From: Nostoc edaphicum CCNP1411
GTDB taxonomy: Bacteria > Cyanobacteriota > Cyanobacteriia > Cyanobacteriales > Nostocaceae
Reading direction: 5' to 3'
Length of the DNA stretch: 64,000 nt
NCBI RefSeq assembly: GCF_014023275.1
Contig: NZ_CP054698.1
Coordinates: 806,001-870,000 of the forward strand
Below are positions 9,071-19,501 of the stretch, piece after piece; within the stretch, counting starts at the first letter, position 1; every line of letters begins with the position of its first letter. The notes beneath the pieces were generated by a model, which was not told the DNA's origin, did not search any database, and saw only the letters and a program-made list of their open reading frames with translations. A program made the translations under genes and the position numbers.

Positions 9071-9612
9071 GACTTTCCTCGTTCCCAGTCTCCGACTGGG
9101 AATGCATTCATTGAGTCTCTGACTCAATGTCTGACTAGATGCAGCAGCCCCTCATAACTCATTCCCATGCTCTGCATAGAAACGAGATAAACGGAGGAAA
9201 ATCGAGCTTTTTTAGGATTTTGTGTACACCGTAGCTTTTTTCGGTAGATTTAGGCGGATCTAAAACATATTACTCTCGACAAGAGGGCTTTTCAAACATC
9301 CTCTTAGTTAATTAAGTAATAATACTATAGCAGCGATTATATTTTTAGCATAACTTTGTACTGGCTTGCGTACTTATTGATTACTGAGTTCTCAATTAAA
9401 TTTTATATTTTAACTCAATAAAAACAGGTTCCAATTACCGATTCAATTGAGGTATATAAGCGTATTTTTAAGCATTCGCTTCCTGTTTAGTGCTGTTTTC
9501 ATTTATTCATAATCTTTGAGTTGCTAAATTTTAATTACTAATAAAAATCATCGTGTAAATACAAGAAAAAACAACTTCTAAATACCAAAATAATTTTATT
9601 GAGGAATTACAA
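9071..9612. other. Spacer and promoter region of the first DUF4347 gene
   Basis: AT-rich, about 540 bases. It contains an inverted copy of the dispersed string TGTACACCGTAGC (about 9221) and, at 9328-9465, blocks that recur upstream of the second paralogue: a TTTTTAGC...TTTGTACT block and CCGATTCAATT-AGGTA. These shared blocks probably include the promoter. A GAGGAATTACAA ribosome-binding site (9601-9612) directly precedes the ATG. Confidence 0.6.
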
Positions 9613-12600
9613 ATGCCAAATCAAAATATTGTCTTTATTGATCAAGCAGTTATCGACTATCAAAGCTTGATTGCTGGCATCCAACCAGACACTAGTGTAG
9701 TAATCCTTGACTCAAATCAAGATGGAGTAGAACAAATCACTCAAGCTTTGCAGGGTGGTAAATATCAATCAGTTCAAATTATTTCCCACGGCAGTAGCGG
9801 AAGTTTGCAACTAGGTTCAAACCAACTCAATACCAACAATTTGGATTACTACACCAATCAGTTGCAACAATGGAGAAATTATTTAACTGAGGATGCCGAC
9901 ATTCTGCTTTATGGTTGCAATGTGGCATCTTTTGATCAAACTTTTGTGCAACATTTGAGTGAAATCACAGGCGCAGATGTGGCTGCTTCTGATGACATCA
10001 CAGGGAATTCTGAGTTGGGGGGTGACTGGGATTTAGAAGTGAAGGTTGGCTCCATTGAGTCAGATTTAGCCTTGACGCCAGAGACAATGAAGGCTTATCA
10101 CTCAATTTTACCCTTATCGTTTGCAACTGCCAGCAACTTTAGCGTTGGAAGCAATCCCTCTTCTGTGACAGTGGGTGACTTCGACAAAGATGGTAACCTT
10201 GACTTAGCTGTGGCTAACTTTGACTCCAACGACGTTTCAGTGCTGTTAGGCAATGGCAGTGGTGGTTTTGGGGCTGCTGCCAACTTTGGCGTCGGAAACA
10301 GTCCTAATTCCGTGACAGTGGGAGATTTTAACAAAGATGGTAACCTTGATTTAGCCACAGCTAACTCTAGCTCTAACAGCGTTTCACTGCTTTTAGGCAA
10401 TGGCAGTGGTAGTTTTGGGGTTGCCAGCAACTTTAACGTGGAAAGTTCTCCCCGTTACTTGGCAGTAGAAGACTTCAACAAAGACGGCAACTCTGACTTA
10501 GTGGTAGCTAACTTTGGCTCTAACAAAGTTTCAGTGTTATTGGGCAATGGTAGTGGTGGTTTTGATATTGCTATCACATTCAACGCGTCAAGCAGTCCCA
10601 TTTCCGTTGCAGTGGAGGACTTCAACAAAGATGGTAACCTTGACTTAGCCACAGCTAATTATGGCTCCAACAACGTTTCAGTTCTGTTGGGCAATGGCAA
10701 TGGTAGCTTTGGGGCTGCCACCAATTTTGGCGTGGGAAACAATCCCAATTCCTTGGTAGTGGGTGACTTCAACAAAGACGGCAACTCTGACTTAGCCACA
10801 GCTAATTATGGCTCCAATAGCGTTTCTGTTCTATTAGGCAATGGTAGTGGTAGCTTTGGGACTGCCACCAATTTTAGCGTGGGAAACAATCCCATTTCCC
10901 TGATAGTGGGTGACTTCGACAAAGACAGCAAATCTGATTTAGCTGTGACTAACTATTTATCCAATAACATTTCAATTCTGTTGGGCAATGGGGCTGGTAG
11001 TTTTGGAACTGCCAGCAATTTTGGCGTGGGAAGCACTCCCAATTCCGTAGCAGTGGGGGACTTTGACAAAGACAACGACTTGGACTTAGTAGTGGCTAAC
11101 TCAAGCTCCAATAACGTTTCAGTGCTGGACAATACTACTGTACCCCCAAAAGTTGACTTTGGTGCTGCTACCTACAACACTACAGAAGGTAGTACTGCTA
11201 CTGAGGTAACTATTGCCGTTACTTTAGACGCTACTCCCAACATTGATGTCACAGTTCCCATTGTCATCAACAACAGTAGCACCGCTACTAGTGGCAACGA
11301 TTACACATTTTCACCCGCTAGTCTTACTTTTAGTGCTGGGGCAGCAGGTTCAAATTTAACTCAACTAGTAACTTTTACCATTCAACCAGACGATTTACCT
11401 GAAAATGCCGAAACGGTTGTACTCAATTTCGGCACACTAACGGGGGCTATTCCAGGAACAATCACTGAAACTACTCTGAATATTGCTGCTAACGATTCCA
11501 TTGAATACGCAATTTCCACCACCACCCCACCTTTAACTGAAGGTAATAGCGGTACTCAATCTGCTACCTTTACCATCACCCGCAGTGGTGGTATTGGCGT
11601 GGCGAGTACGGTAGATTATGCCTTGAGTGGTACAGCAATTTTAGAGATTGACTATAACAATATTCAAGTTACAAATGGAGGAACTGCTTCATCGGGGACT
11701 TTAAACTTTGGAGTTGGAGAAACAACAAAGACAATTACACTCGATGTTTTGGGTGACTATACAGTTGAACTTGATGAAAACATTATTGTTACTCTAAGTA
11801 ATCCTAATCTCACAACTGCGCCGACAAGTTCCACAGTTACCACCAGTTCGGCTCAAGTAGACATCATTAATGATGATTTCTCTAAACCGACACTCATCAA
11901 CGAAATTCTGTTTGACCCCCCAAGTACAGATAGCCCGAAAGAATATATCGAACTGCGTGGCACTTTCGCTGCGACTCTAGAAGCTGGAACTTATTTAGTT
12001 GGCATTGAGGGTGATTCTGGTAATAATCCTGGTAATGTTCAAGATATTTTTGATTTGTCTGGTAAGCAGTTTGGTACTAATGGGTTGCTGGTTCTTCTGC
12101 AAAAAGGCAGTACTTATGTAGCCAAGCCTGGCGCAAATGTAATAAATAATACCGGAAGTGGAGCCGGATGGGGGAACGGAGCCTCAAGTTCAATCGGTCA
12201 CACCGGTTCAACAACCGATATAGAAAGTGGGTCTGTTAGCTTTTTTCTGATTCAAACTAATACTGCACCCACCCTAAGCAATGATATTGACTCAAATAAC
12301 GATGGTATTGCTGATGGTACTGTGTACTCAAATTGGACTGTGCTGGATTCCGTTTCGGTTTTAGATGGGGGAACCACAGACAAAGCCTACGGCTCGATTG
12401 TATTTCAAAAAGGTTCTGGTGGTTCAGTTCCAACGAATGCCACAGTTGTTAACACCTCATTTACAGCAGGATATGTAGGGCGTTCAGGTGACACAATCGG
12501 TTCAACAGACTCGGATTGGGTAGCAAGTGTGGTTACTGGCACAGCGCCGAATTTGACATTAGGTACTGTTGCTAACACATCACCTGGAAGCTTTGCCAGT

Positions 12601-14076
12601 CAAGCGTTAAATCACATTGGGGATACTAATTTTGCTCCTGCTGCTAATGTAGATTACGCCATTTCACCTGCTAGTCAAACTGTGACTGAAGGTAATAGTG
12701 GTAGCAAAACGGTGACTTTCACTGTTACTCGCAGTGGTGATACTGGCGTTGCTACTAGCGTAAATTATGTTCTGAATGGCACGGCAACTTTTAGCAGTGA
12801 TTACAACAGTATTAAAGTTGCAGGTGTCACAGGTAGTTCATCTGGGATTATAAAATTCGCCGCCGGGGAAACAACAAAGGCTATCACATTAAACGTTGTA
12901 GGCGATAAGGTCACTGAGGCTGACGAAACCATTAATCTTAACCTGAGTTACCCTAACCAAACAGTTGCGATCGCACCAGCTACAATCACTATAGTTAATG
13001 ATGACAACGCACCTACTATTTCTATCGCAGATAAAAGCGGCAAGGAAGATAGTGGCAATCTTGTTTTTACCGTTAAACTGTCTAATGCCAGCAATGACGT
13101 AATCACAGTTGATTACAACACTAGTAATGATACTGCGATCGCTGGCGTTGATTACACCCCACTCACAGGAACTCTGACTTTCAACCCTGGAGTTATCTCT
13201 CAAACAATCACCGTACCGATTCTCGACGATTTCATTGACGAATCAACTGAGCAGTTTTTTGTCAATCTCACCAACCCCACCAATGCCAGTATTAGCGATA
13301 ATCAAGCTAGTGGTAAGATTACTAACGACGATACAGCGGGTTTCAGCATCTCTGCCACCAATGGACTCATAACTACTGAAGCTGGTGGCACTGATAGCTT
13401 CAATATTCAACTCACTAGCCAACCCACTGCTGATGTCAGCTTAAATTTAAGCAGTTCCAATATCAATGAAGGTACTGTTTCAGTTTCTAGCGTTACCTTT
13501 ACCGCAGCTAACTGGAATACGCCCCAAATCATCACGGTTACAGGTGTTGATGATGGTGTTGCAGATGACAACTTTACTTACCAAATTATTACTGCCAAAG
13601 CAGTTAGTAGTGATGCCAATTATAACAATCTCAACCCCAGCGATATTGATGTCGTTAACATTAAAAGTGGCAACCAAATTAATAGCATTATCACTGGTAC
13701 GTCCAAAGCTGATAACCCATTACAGGGAACTAGCTCAGACGATCTGATTTTTGGCTTTGCTGGTAATGATGTAATTGTTGGCGGGCTAGGAAACGATCGC
13801 ATTTATGGTGGTAGTATTGGTACTGATAATCTCACAGGTGGTGCAGGGAATGATATCTTTGTACTTGCCAAGGGTGAAGGTAGAGATACTATCAAAGACT
13901 TCAACATTAGTGAAGATTTGATTGCTTTATCAGGTGGTTTGCTCTACTCCGGTTTGTCTATTACTCAGAGCGGCAATGATACCTTAATTAAGGTTACTGC
14001 CAATAACGAAAGTCTTGCTCTGTTAACTGGAATTACGGCATCAACTTTAAACGCTAGCAATTTCATTACTTACTAG
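9613..14076 (+). CDS. Giant DUF4347 / VCBS-repeat / Calx-beta / RTX protein (copy 1)
   Basis: A 1487-residue modular protein. The order is: DUF4347 (1-160) with ISHG (His59) and YGC (Cys102); seven VCBS/FG-GAP repeats of about 58 residues (165-510; core VGDFNKDGNLDLA, SVLLGNG); two Calx-beta-type modules (520-755); a lamin-tail-like LTD module (760-1010; INEILFDPP, EYIELRG); two more Calx-beta modules (1015-1240); a beta domain; and an RTX calcium-binding tail (1375-1450; GFAGNDVIVGGLGNDRIYGG). It lacks a signal peptide and ends in RTX, so type I secretion is likely. It is probably a surface or matrix adhesin. The downstream gene is a close paralogue. Confidence 0.9.
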   Translation: MPNQNIVFIDQAVIDYQSLIAGIQPDTSVVILDSNQDGVEQITQALQGGKYQSVQIISHGSSGSLQLGSNQLNTNNLDYYTNQLQQWRNYLTEDADILLYGCNVASFDQTFVQHLSEITGADVAASDDITGNSELGGDWDLEVKVGSIESDLALTPETMKAYHSILPLSFATASNFSVGSNPSSVTVGDFDKDGNLDLAVANFDSNDVSVLLGNGSGGFGAAANFGVGNSPNSVTVGDFNKDGNLDLATANSSSNSVSLLLGNGSGSFGVASNFNVESSPRYLAVEDFNKDGNSDLVVANFGSNKVSVLLGNGSGGFDIAITFNASSSPISVAVEDFNKDGNLDLATANYGSNNVSVLLGNGNGSFGAATNFGVGNNPNSLVVGDFNKDGNSDLATANYGSNSVSVLLGNGSGSFGTATNFSVGNNPISLIVGDFDKDSKSDLAVTNYLSNNISILLGNGAGSFGTASNFGVGSTPNSVAVGDFDKDNDLDLVVANSSSNNVSVLDNTTVPPKVDFGAATYNTTEGSTATEVTIAVTLDATPNIDVTVPIVINNSSTATSGNDYTFSPASLTFSAGAAGSNLTQLVTFTIQPDDLPENAETVVLNFGTLTGAIPGTITETTLNIAANDSIEYAISTTTPPLTEGNSGTQSATFTITRSGGIGVASTVDYALSGTAILEIDYNNIQVTNGGTASSGTLNFGVGETTKTITLDVLGDYTVELDENIIVTLSNPNLTTAPTSSTVTTSSAQVDIINDDFSKPTLINEILFDPPSTDSPKEYIELRGTFAATLEAGTYLVGIEGDSGNNPGNVQDIFDLSGKQFGTNGLLVLLQKGSTYVAKPGANVINNTGSGAGWGNGASSSIGHTGSTTDIESGSVSFFLIQTNTAPTLSNDIDSNNDGIADGTVYSNWTVLDSVSVLDGGTTDKAYGSIVFQKGSGGSVPTNATVVNTSFTAGYVGRSGDTIGSTDSDWVASVVTGTAPNLTLGTVANTSPGSFASQALNHIGDTNFAPAANVDYAISPASQTVTEGNSGSKTVTFTVTRSGDTGVATSVNYVLNGTATFSSDYNSIKVAGVTGSSSGIIKFAAGETTKAITLNVVGDKVTEADETINLNLSYPNQTVAIAPATITIVNDDNAPTISIADKSGKEDSGNLVFTVKLSNASNDVITVDYNTSNDTAIAGVDYTPLTGTLTFNPGVISQTITVPILDDFIDESTEQFFVNLTNPTNASISDNQASGKITNDDTAGFSISATNGLITTEAGGTDSFNIQLTSQPTADVSLNLSSSNINEGTVSVSSVTFTAANWNTPQIITVTGVDDGVADDNFTYQIITAKAVSSDANYNNLNPSDIDVVNIKSGNQINSIITGTSKADNPLQGTSSDDLIFGFAGNDVIVGGLGNDRIYGGSIGTDNLTGGAGNDIFVLAKGEGRDTIKDFNISEDLIALSGGLLYSGLSITQSGNDTLIKVTANNESLALLTGITASTLNASNFITY

Positions 14077-14729
14077 TACAGTAAGCAATACTACTCGATT
14101 AAGCATTTTGAACCCAAAGTTTGGTTTTGGGAAAGGGTTACTGGGTTTGGGTTAAAGGTTTTAATTTCCCTTTCCCCCCGCCCCTTATCCCCAGAGGGGG
14201 CCCCACCTTTCCCTTTCCCCCTTAACCGACAAGTATTGGTACAGTAAGACGCTAATAAAACAACTTTAGCCGATTGAGCTAAATCAATTGGCTTTATCAA
14301 TTTTTTATATTAATAAAATTACATAAACAGCTTTTAAAAATTTTAATTTTAGGGATTTGACTGCTAAAAAGTTTATCCTACAAGACGTTGATTAATTTAG
14401 ATATGGAAATTAAAAGTATTTAAATTTCTAACTAAACTCTAAAATTTAATTTTTAGGATATTTGAGCGATCGCAGTAATAATACAGTAGAAAATATAGTA
14501 TTTTTAGCGTAATTTTGTACTTACTTATCATCTTGCTTTTTGACCTCAAAACAAACATTATAACTACCGATTCAATTTAGGTACGGAAGCGGGTATTTAG
14601 CGGCTGTGTGACTAATCTCGGCTCCCTACTCCCTACTCCGTATTTTCAAGGTGGATCTAATTAATCAGAGTGCAACTGCCAGAAAACAAAACTTCTAAAA
14701 CGCAAATTAATTTTACTGAGGAATTACAA
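14077..14729. other. Spacer between the two DUF4347 genes with MITE-like repeat and duplicated promoter blocks
   Basis: At 14085-14240 a G/C-run repeat is bounded by GCAATACTACTCGATTAAG and CTTAACCGACAAGTATTG, degenerate terminal inverted repeats of the family described at 51357. From about 14484 to 14600 the sequence repeats blocks found upstream of copy 1 (TTTTTAGCGTAATTTTGTACT; CCGATTCAATTTAGGTA). The GAGGAATTACAA ribosome-binding site is identical to that of copy 1. Confidence 0.65.
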
Positions 14730-17700
14730 ATGTCAAATCAAAATATTATTTTTATTGATCAAGCAGTTATCGACTACGAAAGCTTGATTGCTGGCATCCA
14801 ACCAGGCACTAGTGTAGTAATCCTTGACTCCGCTAGGGATGGGGTAGAACAAATCACTCAAGCTTTGCAAGGTGGCAAATACCAATCAGTTCAAATTATC
14901 TCCCACGGCAATAGCGGAAGTTTGCAATTAGGGGCAACCTTACTCAATGTCAACAATTTGAACTCCTACACCAATCAATTGCAGCAGTGGAAAAATTATT
15001 TAACTGAGGATTCCGACATTCTGCTTTATGGTTGCAATGTGGCATCTTTCGATCAAACTTTTTTGCAGCTTTTGAGCCAAATCACAGGCGCAGATGTGGC
15101 AGCTTCGGATGATATTACAGGTAATGCCGAGTTGGGAGGCGACTGGGATTTAGAAGTGAAGATTGGAGAAATTGAGTCAGATTTAGCCTTGGCATCAAAG
15201 GTCGTGATGGCTTACGACTCAATTTTAGCCTCCAACACAGCACCAATACTAAACAACACCGGTAATCCCAGACTGGCTGCCATTGCTCAAGACGTAACTG
15301 ATATCAATAACTCAGGCACTTTAATTTCCGCCATCCTTTCTAGAGGTGCAGGTGGCGACCCCATTACCGATGCTGACACAGGTGCAGTAGAAGGAATTGC
15401 CGTCATTGGTGTAGATAATACCAACGGTACTTGGCAATACTCCATAAATGACGGTGGCAACTGGATTAATTTGGTTGTATCCGATACTTCTGCTACATTG
15501 CTCAGAGATACAGAAAAAATTCGTTTTGTCCCCAACTCTGGCTACAAGGGCACAGCGGAATTCGCTTTTCGCGCTTGGGATACCTCAGACGGCAACATTA
15601 ATGGTGCTACTAACATAGTCACTGGCGCTGGTGGAGGTACAACAGCTTACAGTAGTGATACGGAGATTGCTAGCATTTCGATTATACATAACACTTTTAA
15701 TGTGGGATTAAGACCCTACTCTATTGTTGTTGGCGACTTTGACAAAGATGGTAATACCGATTTGGTAACGGCAAACAAGTCCTCCAGCACCGTTTCGGTA
15801 CTTTTGGGAAATGGTAATGGCACTTTTAAGTCTGCTAGCAACTTTAGTACGGTGGGGTTCAATGGCTTAAGTCCTTCTTCTGTCGCTGTAGCTGACTTCA
15901 ACAAAGATGGGAAATTGGATCTGGTAACGGCAAATAATCTGTCGAATAACATTTCAGTACTGCTTGGCAAGGGCGATGGCAGCTTTCAAGCTGCTGTAAA
16001 TTTTGCTTTGGATTCAGCCTCAGCACCGATATCTATTGTAGTGGGGGACTTCAACGACGATGGAAAATCTGACATAGTAACGGTAAACAACGCTTCCCAA
16101 AATATTTCACTGCTGTTGGGAAATGGTACTGGTGGTTTTGCAACTGCCAAAAACTTTAAAGTTCCCAGTCGTCCCACTTCCGTCACAGTAGGCGATTTCA
16201 ACAAGGATGGAAAATCTGATCTAGCGGTGACGAGTTCTTACTTCAACAACGTCTCAGTGCTGTTGGGTAACGGTGATGGCACTTTTAACTCAGCTACCCA
16301 ATTTGATGTCGGAGCAAATCCCAATTCCGTCGTTGTAGGCGATTTCAATAAAGACAACAAATTGGATTTGGCAGTGGCAAATTATGACTCTAACAATATC
16401 TCTATTCTGTTGGGTAATGGGGCTGGCAGCTTTGGAATTGCCACTAACTTTGATGTAGGGTTAAATCCTGCATCCGTTACAGTGATTGACTTCGATAATG
16501 ATGGTAACTCTGACCTAGCAGTGGCAAATGCAGGCTCAGACACGGTTTCAGTGCTGCTGGGAGATGGCAATGGTGGCTTTGGAATTGCCACGAACTTTGC
16601 CGTGGGGACAAAACCCTATTCTCTCACCGTAAGCGATTTCAACAAGGATGGTAAATCTGACTTGGTAGTGGCAAACAGCGAATCTAAAAACGTTTCGCTG
16701 GTAAACGCTGATGATGAAACTTATGAACCTGTTCCCCCTCAACCGATACTTATCAACGAAATTCTGTTTGATCCTCCAAGTGCAGATACCTCGAAAGAAT
16801 ATATCGAACTGCGTGGTACTCCCGGTGCGATTCTAGCACCTGGAACTTATTTAGTTGGGATTGAGGGTGATTCCACTACTAACCCCGGCAATGTTCAAGA
16901 TATTTTTGATTTGTCTGGTAAGCAGTTTGGTAGCAATGGATTGCTAGTTCTGTTGCAAAAAGGCAATAGTTATGCAGTTAACCCCAATACAAATGTAGTA
17001 ACTAATACTGGAACTGGAGCCGGATGGGGAAGTGGAACCTCAAGTTCACTCGGTCACATTGGTCAAGCGAATGCAACTGACATCGAAAATGGGTCTGTTA
17101 ATTTCTTTCTGATTCAAACTACTACTGCACCAAACCTAACCAATGATATTGACTCGGATAACAATGGTATTGCGGATGGTGCTATTTACTCAAATTGGAC
17201 TGTGCTGGATTCAGTTTCGGTTTTAGATGGGGATGCTACAGACATAGCATACGGCTCGATTGTATTTAGAAAAGGTTCTGTCGGTTCAGTTCCAACGAAT
17301 GCCGCAGTTATTGACACCTCATTTATTACTGGATATGTAGGACGTTCAGGTGACACTACTGGTTCAACAGCTTCGGATTGGGTAGCAAGTCTAATCACTG
17401 GCACAGCACCAAATTTTTCATTAGGTAATGCTGCTAACACTTTACCTGGAAACTTTGCTAGTCAGCCATTAAATCACATAGGGGATACTAACTTTGCTCC
17501 TTCTACTAATATCAATTACGACATTTCAACTGCTAGCCAAACTGTGACTGAGGGTAATAGTGGTAGCCAAACTATTACTTTCACAGTGACTCGTAGTGGC
17601 GATACTGCCGTTGCCAGTACCATAAATTATGCTTTCGATGGCACGGCAACTTTTGGCAGTGATTACAACGCCATTAAGGTTGCAGGTGTAACAAGTACTA

Positions 17701-18941
17701 TATCTGGAGTTGTAATTTTTGCTGCTGGAGAAACAACAAAGAGTATTACATTAAACGTTCTGGGTGAAAAGGTGACTGAAGTTGATGAAACCATTAATCT
17801 GACGTTGAGTCACCCCAACCAGCAAGATCCTATTACCAATCCAGCTTCAGTTACTATAGTTAACGATGACAATCCGCCCACTATCTCCATCGCAAATAAA
17901 AGTGGTAGCGAAAGCATTGGTAACTTCTCTTTTACTGTCCAACTCTCCAACGCAAGTACTGATGTAATCACAGTCGATTACAACACTAGTAATGATACTG
18001 CGATCGCTGGCGTTGATTACACCCCACTCACAGGAACCCTCACTTTTAACCCTGGAGTTACTACTCAAACAATCACGATACCGATTCTCGATGATTTAGT
18101 TGCCGAATCCAGTGAGCGCTTTTTTGTCAATCTCACAAACCCCACCAATGCCACCATTAGTGATAGCCAAGCTATTGGTACTATTTCTGACAACGATATA
18201 GCAGGTGTTACTATCTCTCCTACAACTGGGCTAGTAACTACCGAAGCTGGTGGCACAGCTAACTTCAGTATTCAACTCGATAGCCAACCCACTGCTGATG
18301 TCACCTTCAATTTGAGTAGTTCCAAGGTGAGTGAAGGTACTGTTTCAGTTTCTAGCGTGATATTTACCGCAGCTAACTGGAATACGCCCCAAATCATCAC
18401 GGTTACAGGTGTTGATGATGGCATTGCAGATGACAATATTACTTACCAAATTATTACTGCCAAAGCAGTTAGTAGTGATACCAAATATAACAACATTATC
18501 AATCCTGATGATATTGATGTCGTTAACATTAAAAATGGTAATCAAATTAATAGCATTATCACTGGTACATCTAAGCCTGATAACCCTATACAGGGAACTA
18601 GCTCAGACGACCTGATTTTTGGTTTTGCTGGTAATGATGTGATTGTCGGCGGGCTAGGAAACGATCGCATTTATGGTGGTTTTGGTACTGATAATCTTAC
18701 AGGTGGTGCAGGTAATGATATCTTTGTGATTGTCAAAGGTGAAGGTAGAGATACTATCAAAGATTTCAACATTAATGAAGATTTGATTTCTTTATCAGGT
18801 GGTTTAACCTACTCAGGTTTGTCTATTACTCAAAGTGGCAATGATACCTTGATTAAGGTTACTGCTGGTAGCACTAATTTTGCTTTGTTAACTGGAATTA
18901 TGGCATCAACTTTAAACGCTAGTCATTTCATTACTGAGTAA
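14730..18941 (+). CDS. Giant DUF4347 / VCBS-repeat / Calx-beta / RTX protein (copy 2)
   Basis: A paralogue of the preceding gene. The ATG at 14730 is chosen because MSNQN and the preceding GAGGAATTACAA align exactly with copy 1; an upstream ATG-less extension to 14670 exists. It has about 1403 residues: DUF4347 (His59, Cys102); a cadherin/VCBS-like domain absent from copy 1 (about 175-330); six to seven VCBS/FG-GAP repeats; an LTD module; Calx-beta modules; and an RTX tail (GGLGNDRIYGG, GGAGNDIF). The N-terminal, LTD and C-terminal parts are nearly identical in DNA to copy 1, while the middle is different. This points to tandem duplication with domain shuffling or gene conversion. Confidence 0.9.
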   Translation: MSNQNIIFIDQAVIDYESLIAGIQPGTSVVILDSARDGVEQITQALQGGKYQSVQIISHGNSGSLQLGATLLNVNNLNSYTNQLQQWKNYLTEDSDILLYGCNVASFDQTFLQLLSQITGADVAASDDITGNAELGGDWDLEVKIGEIESDLALASKVVMAYDSILASNTAPILNNTGNPRLAAIAQDVTDINNSGTLISAILSRGAGGDPITDADTGAVEGIAVIGVDNTNGTWQYSINDGGNWINLVVSDTSATLLRDTEKIRFVPNSGYKGTAEFAFRAWDTSDGNINGATNIVTGAGGGTTAYSSDTEIASISIIHNTFNVGLRPYSIVVGDFDKDGNTDLVTANKSSSTVSVLLGNGNGTFKSASNFSTVGFNGLSPSSVAVADFNKDGKLDLVTANNLSNNISVLLGKGDGSFQAAVNFALDSASAPISIVVGDFNDDGKSDIVTVNNASQNISLLLGNGTGGFATAKNFKVPSRPTSVTVGDFNKDGKSDLAVTSSYFNNVSVLLGNGDGTFNSATQFDVGANPNSVVVGDFNKDNKLDLAVANYDSNNISILLGNGAGSFGIATNFDVGLNPASVTVIDFDNDGNSDLAVANAGSDTVSVLLGDGNGGFGIATNFAVGTKPYSLTVSDFNKDGKSDLVVANSESKNVSLVNADDETYEPVPPQPILINEILFDPPSADTSKEYIELRGTPGAILAPGTYLVGIEGDSTTNPGNVQDIFDLSGKQFGSNGLLVLLQKGNSYAVNPNTNVVTNTGTGAGWGSGTSSSLGHIGQANATDIENGSVNFFLIQTTTAPNLTNDIDSDNNGIADGAIYSNWTVLDSVSVLDGDATDIAYGSIVFRKGSVGSVPTNAAVIDTSFITGYVGRSGDTTGSTASDWVASLITGTAPNFSLGNAANTLPGNFASQPLNHIGDTNFAPSTNINYDISTASQTVTEGNSGSQTITFTVTRSGDTAVASTINYAFDGTATFGSDYNAIKVAGVTSTISGVVIFAAGETTKSITLNVLGEKVTEVDETINLTLSHPNQQDPITNPASVTIVNDDNPPTISIANKSGSESIGNFSFTVQLSNASTDVITVDYNTSNDTAIAGVDYTPLTGTLTFNPGVTTQTITIPILDDLVAESSERFFVNLTNPTNATISDSQAIGTISDNDIAGVTISPTTGLVTTEAGGTANFSIQLDSQPTADVTFNLSSSKVSEGTVSVSSVIFTAANWNTPQIITVTGVDDGIADDNITYQIITAKAVSSDTKYNNIINPDDIDVVNIKNGNQINSIITGTSKPDNPIQGTSSDDLIFGFAGNDVIVGGLGNDRIYGGFGTDNLTGGAGNDIFVIVKGEGRDTIKDFNINEDLISLSGGLTYSGLSITQSGNDTLIKVTAGSTNFALLTGIMASTLNASHFITE

Positions 18942-19501
18942 CACAGGATTCAATACTTGTCGGGTTTTGGGGAAAAGGGGAAGGAAAAACCTTTAATACC
19001 AATTCTCTGTGAAGCTGCATATTATTTTGACCCCTCCCAACCTCACCCCTACCAACGTGAGTTCGATGAACCTCTCCCTCCCAGCCTCCCTCTCCGAAAC
19101 GGAAAGGGAGGAGCAAGAAAAATTCCGCTTTTTGCTCCCCTCTCCGCGTCGGAGAGGGGCTGGGGGAGAGGTAAAATAAGACTCTTGTCGAACTCACGTC
19201 TACCAAGGCTACGGTGTACACACAAGTCTGAAATCGCTGATTAATCAAGGTTTTACCCCACCCTAACCCTCCCCTTGCAAAGGGGAGGGAACTAGATTTT
19301 CTATTTCCCCCCTTTGCAAGGGGGGATTAAGGGGGGTAATTAGACTTGTTTGTACATGTCAGGCGGTGGGGTTCTTTCTATGCGTCTTCATAAAGAATTG
19401 GTTTAACCCTTCCCCTTTAACCTTTTTTCCAAACCAAATTCCAGTTTAAAATCCAAAACCTGAACCGTATTGGAAATGAAAGTAAGGTTTTCTAGATCAA
19501 A
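18942..19501. other. Spacer filled with C/T-rich and palindromic dispersed repeats
   Basis: No gene is supported here. 19029-19172 holds complementary C/T- and G/A-rich tracts (CCCTCTCC..., GGAGAGGGG) forming large hairpins. 19216-19355 holds a separate element with terminal inverted repeats, listed on its own. The spacer lies between convergent genes, copy 2 of the giant protein and the multi-HAMP kinase. Confidence 0.7.
19216..19355. repeat. MITE-like element with GTACACACAAGTCT termini (copy A)
   Basis: Termini GTACACACAAGTCT (19216-19229) and AGACTTGTTTGTAC (19342-19355) are inverted repeats with one mismatch. The interior carries two strong stem-loops (CCCTCCCCTTGCAAAGGGGAGGG folded on itself in under 25 bases, and CCCCCCTTTGCAAGGGGGG). 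An almost identical interior occurs at 26414-26506. Confidence 0.75.

Noticed and set aside
18957..19248. Frames on both strands downstream of the second giant gene
   Set aside because: Composed of C/T and G/A dispersed repeats; translation is low in complexity on either strand.
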